Assembly (NCBI RefSeq): GCF_947496195.1
Contig: NZ_CANMBY010000004.1
Coordinates: 62,001-126,000 of the forward strand
Length of the DNA: 64,000 bases
Direction of reading: 5' to 3'
Source of the DNA: an uncultured Polaribacter sp.
Lineage (GTDB): Bacteria; Bacteroidota; Bacteroidia; Flavobacteriales; Flavobacteriaceae
The notes under the pieces: generated by a model
The model's database searches: none
What the model saw: the letters and a program-made list of their open reading frames with translations, nothing else
Told to the model about the DNA's origin: nothing
Translations under genes and position numbers: made by a program
In this document: positions 60,651 to 64,000 of the stretch, piece after piece
Numbering within the stretch: position 1 is the stretch's first letter
Layout of the letters: each line of letters starts with the position of its first letter

Positions 60651-60676
60651 TTACATAATTAAAAAAGACAATTAAG

Positions 60677-61261
60677 ATGAAAATATTAAATATAAATTCA
60701 AGTAGTAATAAAACAGCTTCAACATCTACAAATTTTGCAGAGAAAGTAGTTGCTAAATTAGTAAAAGAGAATAGTGATGCAACTGTAAAAACAAGACATA
60801 CAACTTTTTCTAATTTACCATTTATAGATGATGTAATGTTAAGTGCTTTATTTACTCAAGAAGAAAAAACACCAGAACAAAAAGAGTCTTTAGCAATTTC
60901 TAATGAGTTAACTAATGAGTTATTAGAAGCAGATGTTTTAGTTATTGGTGCTCCAATTTATAATTTTTCTGTGCCAGCATCTTTAAAAGCATATTTTGAT
61001 TTAGTAGCTAGAGCTGGGTTAACATTTAAGTATACAGAGAATGGGCCAGAAGGTTTATTAAAAAATAAAAAGGCATATATAGTGGTTTCTAGTGGAGGCA
61101 CAGAGATAGGCAGTGATATAGATTTTGCTGGTAATTACATAAAACATTTTTTAGGATTTTTAGGTATTACAGATGTAGAGTTTGTAAAGTTAGATCAATT
61201 AATGTTTGGTAGTGAACCTAAAATTGAGTCAGCACATAAAGTAATAGCAGCAATCGCTTAA
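60677..61261 (+). CDS. FMN-dependent NADH:quinone oxidoreductase / azoreductase (AzoR/AcpD family)
   Basis: 194 residues. Flavodoxin-like fold with NINSSSNKTASTSTNFAEKV and the substrate/flavin loop APIYNFSVPASLKAYFDLVARAG, typical of AcpD/AzoR. Reduces azo compounds and quinones in two-electron steps, a detoxification role. First gene of a seven-gene operon ending with marR. Confidence 0.92.
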   Translation: MKILNINSSSNKTASTSTNFAEKVVAKLVKENSDATVKTRHTTFSNLPFIDDVMLSALFTQEEKTPEQKESLAISNELTNELLEADVLVIGAPIYNFSVPASLKAYFDLVARAGLTFKYTENGPEGLLKNKKAYIVVSSGGTEIGSDIDFAGNYIKHFLGFLGITDVEFVKLDQLMFGSEPKIESAHKVIAAIA

Positions 61262-61273
61262 AAAATAAAAGTT

Positions 61274-61801
61274 ATGAAAAAAATATTAGCATTTGCAGGA
61301 AGTACAAGTTCTACTTCTATCAATAAAAAATTAGCAACTTATGCTGCAGAAAATTTAAAAGATACAGCATTTGATGTCATAGATTTAAGAGATTACGATT
61401 TACCTGTATATAGTGTAGACAGAGAAAAAGAGGGCTTTCCAGAAGCAGCAAAAAAATTCACTTCAATGCTAGATAATTATGATGGTTTTATTTTGTCTTT
61501 AGCAGAACATAATGGTTCTTATGCAGCAGCATTTAAAAATATTTTTGATTGGTCTTCTAGAATTGAAAGAAAGTTTTTTAGAGACAAACCTTTATTATTA
61601 ATGGCAACTTCTCCAGGAGCAAGAGGAGGACAGTCTGTTTTACAAGATGGCATTACAAAATTTCCACATATGGCTGCAAAAGAAATTTTTTCTTTTTCAT
61701 TACCAAGTTTTAATGATAATTTTAAAGACGGAAAAATTATTAATAATAATTTAAATGATAGTTTGATTGATGTTGTAACTCAATTCGAAAAATCAATTTA
61801 A
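61274..61801 (+). CDS. NADPH-dependent FMN reductase family protein
   Basis: 175 residues. Flavodoxin-like: AFAGSTSSTSINKKLATYAA phosphate-binding start, EHNGSYAAAFKNIFDWSSRI and TSPGARGGQSVLQ. Reduces flavin or quinones with NAD(P)H. Second gene of the redox operon, 12 bp after the azoreductase. Confidence 0.9.
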   Translation: MKKILAFAGSTSSTSINKKLATYAAENLKDTAFDVIDLRDYDLPVYSVDREKEGFPEAAKKFTSMLDNYDGFILSLAEHNGSYAAAFKNIFDWSSRIERKFFRDKPLLLMATSPGARGGQSVLQDGITKFPHMAAKEIFSFSLPSFNDNFKDGKIINNNLNDSLIDVVTQFEKSI

Positions 61802-61811
61802 ATATAAAATT

Positions 61812-62237
61812 ATGGCTGATCAAAAAGAAGTAGTAAAAGAGTACAGTAATAAAGATATCACTGTGGTTTGGAAACCAGATATGTGCATTCATTCTAAAAA
61901 ATGTTGGCAAGGATTGATACAAGTATTTAATCCTAAAAACAGACCTTGGATAAATATGGATGGAGCTACTACAAAACGAATTAAAGATCAGGTAGAACAA
62001 TGTCCTTCAGGTGCTTTATCATACATGCAAAAAAATGAAGCAGAGAAAAATAGTAGTAAAATAAAGGTGCAGTGTTTAGAAAATGGACCATTAATGGTAA
62101 AATCTGATGTAGAAATAACCCATTCTAATGGAGAGGTAGAAGTAAGAAAAAAAACAGCAGCCTTTTGCAGATGTGGTGCCTCTAACAACAAACCATTTTG
62201 TGATGGAGCACATTCAGAAATAAACTTTAAAGCTTAG
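61812..62237 (+). CDS. (4Fe-4S) mono-cluster YjdI-like plus CDGSH iron-sulfur protein
   Basis: 141 residues in two parts. N-terminal YjdI-like ferredoxin region: VVWKPDMCIHSKKCWQGLIQ and EQCPSGALSY supply Cys ligands. C-terminal CDGSH type: AFCRCGASNNKPFCDGAHSE, giving the three-Cys one-His ligation of a 2Fe-2S cluster. Fusions of these domains are known. Likely an electron carrier or redox sensor of the stress operon. Confidence 0.92.
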   Translation: MADQKEVVKEYSNKDITVVWKPDMCIHSKKCWQGLIQVFNPKNRPWINMDGATTKRIKDQVEQCPSGALSYMQKNEAEKNSSKIKVQCLENGPLMVKSDVEITHSNGEVEVRKKTAAFCRCGASNNKPFCDGAHSEINFKA

Positions 62238-62242
62238 TTATT

Positions 62243-62524
62243 ATGGATATTTTACATAATGATGATGGTAAAAAAGGAGTTTTTTACGTTCAATTAAATG
62301 GAAAGACAGAAGCTGAAATGACCTATACTTGGGCTGGTCAAGACAAAATTATTATTGATCATACAGAAGTAAACGAAGTACTAAAAGGTAAAAAAGTAGG
62401 TTATAAATTGGTAGAAAAAGCTGTTGCATTTGCAAGAGCAAAAAATATTAAAATTCTTCCTTTATGTCCTTTTGCAAAGTATATAATGGATAAAAAAGAA
62501 GATTACAAAGACGTATTATTTTAA
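62243..62524 (+). CDS. GNAT-type N-acetyltransferase (YidJ-like small family)
   Basis: 93 residues, the short GNAT-like family: EMTYTWAGQDKIIIDHTEVN, GKKVGYKLVEKAVAFARAKN (acetyl-CoA loop) and ILPLCPFAKYIMDK, which holds the conserved Cys-Pro. Often adjacent to YjdI-type proteins. Substrate unknown. Confidence 0.88.
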   Translation: MDILHNDDGKKGVFYVQLNGKTEAEMTYTWAGQDKIIIDHTEVNEVLKGKKVGYKLVEKAVAFARAKNIKILPLCPFAKYIMDKKEDYKDVLF

Positions 62525-62534
62525 AAAGAAAAAA

Positions 62535-62783
62535 ATGAAAATAACTTTATATGGTAAACAAGGACATGCATACACTGTTGCCTTTAAAAATTTTTTAAAT
62601 TCAACAGATGTGCCTTATATCTATAAAGACATTTCTAAAGATGTTGATGCCAGAGAACATAGTAAAAAGTTATATAATGGAGTTGCAAAATTTCCTACTT
62701 TATTTGTAGATGAAGAAGTGTATTTAACACCTACAACAGAAGAGTTTAATAAGATAATGCAAGATTTAAAATTAAGAGCTTAA
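62535..62783 (+). CDS. Glutaredoxin-like protein lacking the active-site cysteines
   Basis: 82 residues with glutaredoxin fold pattern: MKITLYGKQGHAYTVAFKNF, where the CxxC motif would follow YGK, and the cis-Pro loop AKFPTLFVDEEVYLTP. No cysteine anywhere in the protein, so it cannot do thiol-disulfide exchange; perhaps a glutathione-binding or regulatory relic. Family by pattern. Confidence 0.8.
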   Translation: MKITLYGKQGHAYTVAFKNFLNSTDVPYIYKDISKDVDAREHSKKLYNGVAKFPTLFVDEEVYLTPTTEEFNKIMQDLKLRA

Positions 62784-62880
62784 AAAATGATTTGAAGCTA
62801 GAAGTAGGAAGTTTGAAGTTCTCACCAAACAACAAACATCACATATCCATCAACTAGCATAAAATACCAAACATTAAAAC

Positions 62881-63318
62881 ATGGGAGATATTTCTAAAGA
62901 CATAAAATCTAGTTTTAAAAGCAATAAAGTAAAAGCTTTAATAAACATAAAATATACTTCAAATTGGTTAAATAGTAAAGAAAATGATTTCTTTAAACCT
63001 TATGGTATTTCGCCTCAACAGTATAATATACTTAGAATTTTACGTGGTGCAAAAGAGAGAGTAAAAGTACAAATCGTAAAAGATAGAATGATAGAAAGAG
63101 CACCAAATGCCACACGTTTAATGGACAAATTATGTGATAAAAGTCTAATAGAAAGAGAACGTTGTGAACATGATAGAAGAGTAGTTTATGTAAAAATTAC
63201 AAATCAAGGATTAGAGTTGTTAAAAATGATTGATGAAAATAAAAATCTATCATTTCTAGAGAAATTAACAGAAGAAGAAGCAATAACGTTAAGTAATCTT
63301 TTAGATAAAATACGTTAA
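62881..63318 (+). CDS. MarR family transcriptional regulator
   Basis: 145 residues with the MarR winged helix-turn-helix: GISPQQYNILRILRGAKERV ... RAPNATRLMDKLCDKSLIER, and the wing ERCEHDRRVVYVKIT (DxRxxxV/I motif). Last gene of the operon that starts with the azoreductase. It probably binds the CCTTGG/CCAAGG palindromes at 59.77, 60.61 and 63.37 kb, controlling its own operon and the neighbours. Ends 20 bp before a terminator. Confidence 0.93.
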   Translation: MGDISKDIKSSFKSNKVKALINIKYTSNWLNSKENDFFKPYGISPQQYNILRILRGAKERVKVQIVKDRMIERAPNATRLMDKLCDKSLIERERCEHDRRVVYVKITNQGLELLKMIDENKNLSFLEKLTEEEAITLSNLLDKIR

Positions 63319-63338
63319 GCATAACAAATAAAAAAGAA

Positions 63339-63362
63339 AAAAAAATAGAGTTCTATTTTTTT
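63339..63362 (+). terminator. Terminator after marR
   Basis: AAAAATAGA/TCTATTTTT (9 bp stem, 2-base centre, so the closing pairs open into a loop) followed by T-run. Confidence 0.7.
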
Positions 63363-63366
63363 GATT

Positions 63367-63390
63367 AAATATTTTCCAAGGAAAATATTT
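63367..63390. promoter_or_regulatory. 24-bp palindromic MarR-type operator upstream of pirin gene
   Basis: AAATATTTTCC-AA-GGAAAATATTT: perfect 11-bp arms with a 2-base centre. It carries the CCAAGG core (reverse complement CCTTGG) of the sites at 59.77 and 60.61 kb. Confidence 0.8.
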
Positions 63391-63406
63391 AAAAAGTAAA
63401 GAAATT

Positions 63407-64000
63407 ATGAAAAATTATAAAACCATAGAAAACGTCGTAACAAGTCCTTTAGTAAATATGGGACCCATTCGTTTACGCCAACCTTTACCAACTCAAGGAT
63501 TAGAAAATGTAGATCCGTTTATTTTACTGCATCATTATGGACCTTATGCAATTTCTGAATTTAACAATCCTTTTGATCTAGGTCCTCATCCTCATAGAGG
63601 TTTTGAGCCAATTACCTTATTGTTTAAAGGAGAACAATTTCATAGAGATTCATTAGGAAATGAAATGACAGTGAAAGCTGGTGGAGTTCAATGGACAACA
63701 GCTGGTAGAGGTATTATACATGCAGAAGCTCCCACTAAAGAGTTTGTGAAAAGAGGAGGAGATTTAGAAGGAATTCAGTTGTGGTTAAACTTACCTGCAA
63801 AATATAAAATGATGACACCTAATTATCAGCATTTAGAAGATGAACAAATTCCGAAATTATTTTCTGAAGATAAAAAAGTACAATTAAATATTGTTGCAGG
63901 TCATCAAAAAGAGGTTTTAGGGAATATAACCACGCAAACAGAAGTAAATGTATTTACAGCTATTGCTCAAGAAAAAGGTAAAATAGAGATTGATATTCCT
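63407..64000 (+). CDS. Pirin family protein, 3' end beyond window
   Basis: Partial: ATG at 63407, 198 visible residues, frame open at the window edge. Pirin (bicupin) signature PFILLHHYGPYAIS, then GPHPHRGFEPITLLFKGE, with the metal-binding His cluster, and GGVQWTTAGRGIIHAEAP. Bacterial pirins include quercetin dioxygenases and redox sensors. It lies under a MarR-type palindrome. Confidence 0.9.
   Translation, partial: MKNYKTIENVVTSPLVNMGPIRLRQPLPTQGLENVDPFILLHHYGPYAISEFNNPFDLGPHPHRGFEPITLLFKGEQFHRDSLGNEMTVKAGGVQWTTAGRGIIHAEAPTKEFVKRGGDLEGIQLWLNLPAKYKMMTPNYQHLEDEQIPKLFSEDKKVQLNIVAGHQKEVLGNITTQTEVNVFTAIAQEKGKIEIDIP

Overview
The window is AT-rich DNA (by eye about 30% GC) from a member of the Bacteroidota, most likely a marine Flavobacteriaceae of the Polaribacter/Tenacibaculum type. 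Support: TAnnTTTG-type -7 promoter elements, few Shine-Dalgarno sequences, many MKK...SQ signal peptides, and gene neighbourhoods such as PIG-L/sodium symporter, PadR/PspC/DUF2807, pta-ackA and aceB-aceA. The genus is an inference. No rRNA, tRNA or CRISPR array was seen.

Layout. 0-7.2 kb: a truncated secreted protein, dnaN, then a PIG-L deacetylase / 35-residue membrane peptide / SSS symporter / Gfo-Idh-MocA oxidoreductase operon. 7.2-23.1 kb: an integron-like array of 19 gene cassettes (21 genes), all on the minus strand, each followed by a ~130 bp attC-like site, headed by a tyrosine recombinase (23082-24266) in the same direction. 24.5-33.9 kb: an HU-like protein, pyruvate dehydrogenase E2 and E1alpha, cell-envelope genes, and a PadR-regulated envelope operon. 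34-45 kb: a membrane-anchored LuxR-type regulator, an AIM24 protein, YebC, acetate kinase, phosphate acetyltransferase and an acyl-CoA carboxylase beta subunit. 43.7-48.7 kb: a RamB/ScfR-like regulator divergent from malate synthase and isocitrate lyase (glyoxylate shunt). 48.8-58.9 kb: an uncharacterised cluster around an AAA+ ATPase. 59.0-59.7 kb: a solitary integron-like cassette. 59.8-64 kb: a redox/electrophile-stress gene set (DoxX-like, OsmC, azoreductase, FMN reductase, CDGSH Fe-S protein, GNAT, Cys-less glutaredoxin-like, MarR, pirin) with shared palindromes at three promoters.

The main observation is the cassette array. Read on the minus strand, the sites have the plan AAC-N3-arm ... 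arm-N6-GTT. The arms differ between sites but mostly stay complementary (GTGTA/TACAC, GTATAA/TTATAC, GGCTAT/ATAGCC), as expected of a site recognised as a folded strand. Each cassette also carries its own 9-10 bp inverted termini: the bases next to GTT at one end match the bases next to AAC at the other end of the same cassette, not the neighbouring one. This is the signature expected if cassettes move as circles cut at the GTT core, as in integrons. Match quality falls off in the cassettes farthest from the recombinase, consistent with insertion at the recombinase end. The recombinase has the full R-K-H-R-H-Y set and an IntI-like C-terminus, but I do not see the extra segment that distinguishes IntI from XerC/D. 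A related cassette obeying the same rules sits alone 36 kb away.

The cassettes carry a putative abortive-infection protein (putAbiC type), an Imm27-like immunity protein, a VOC-fold protein, two DUF6090 paralogues, a DUF4265/zinc-ribbon pair, and many unrecognised lipoproteins, secreted and membrane proteins.
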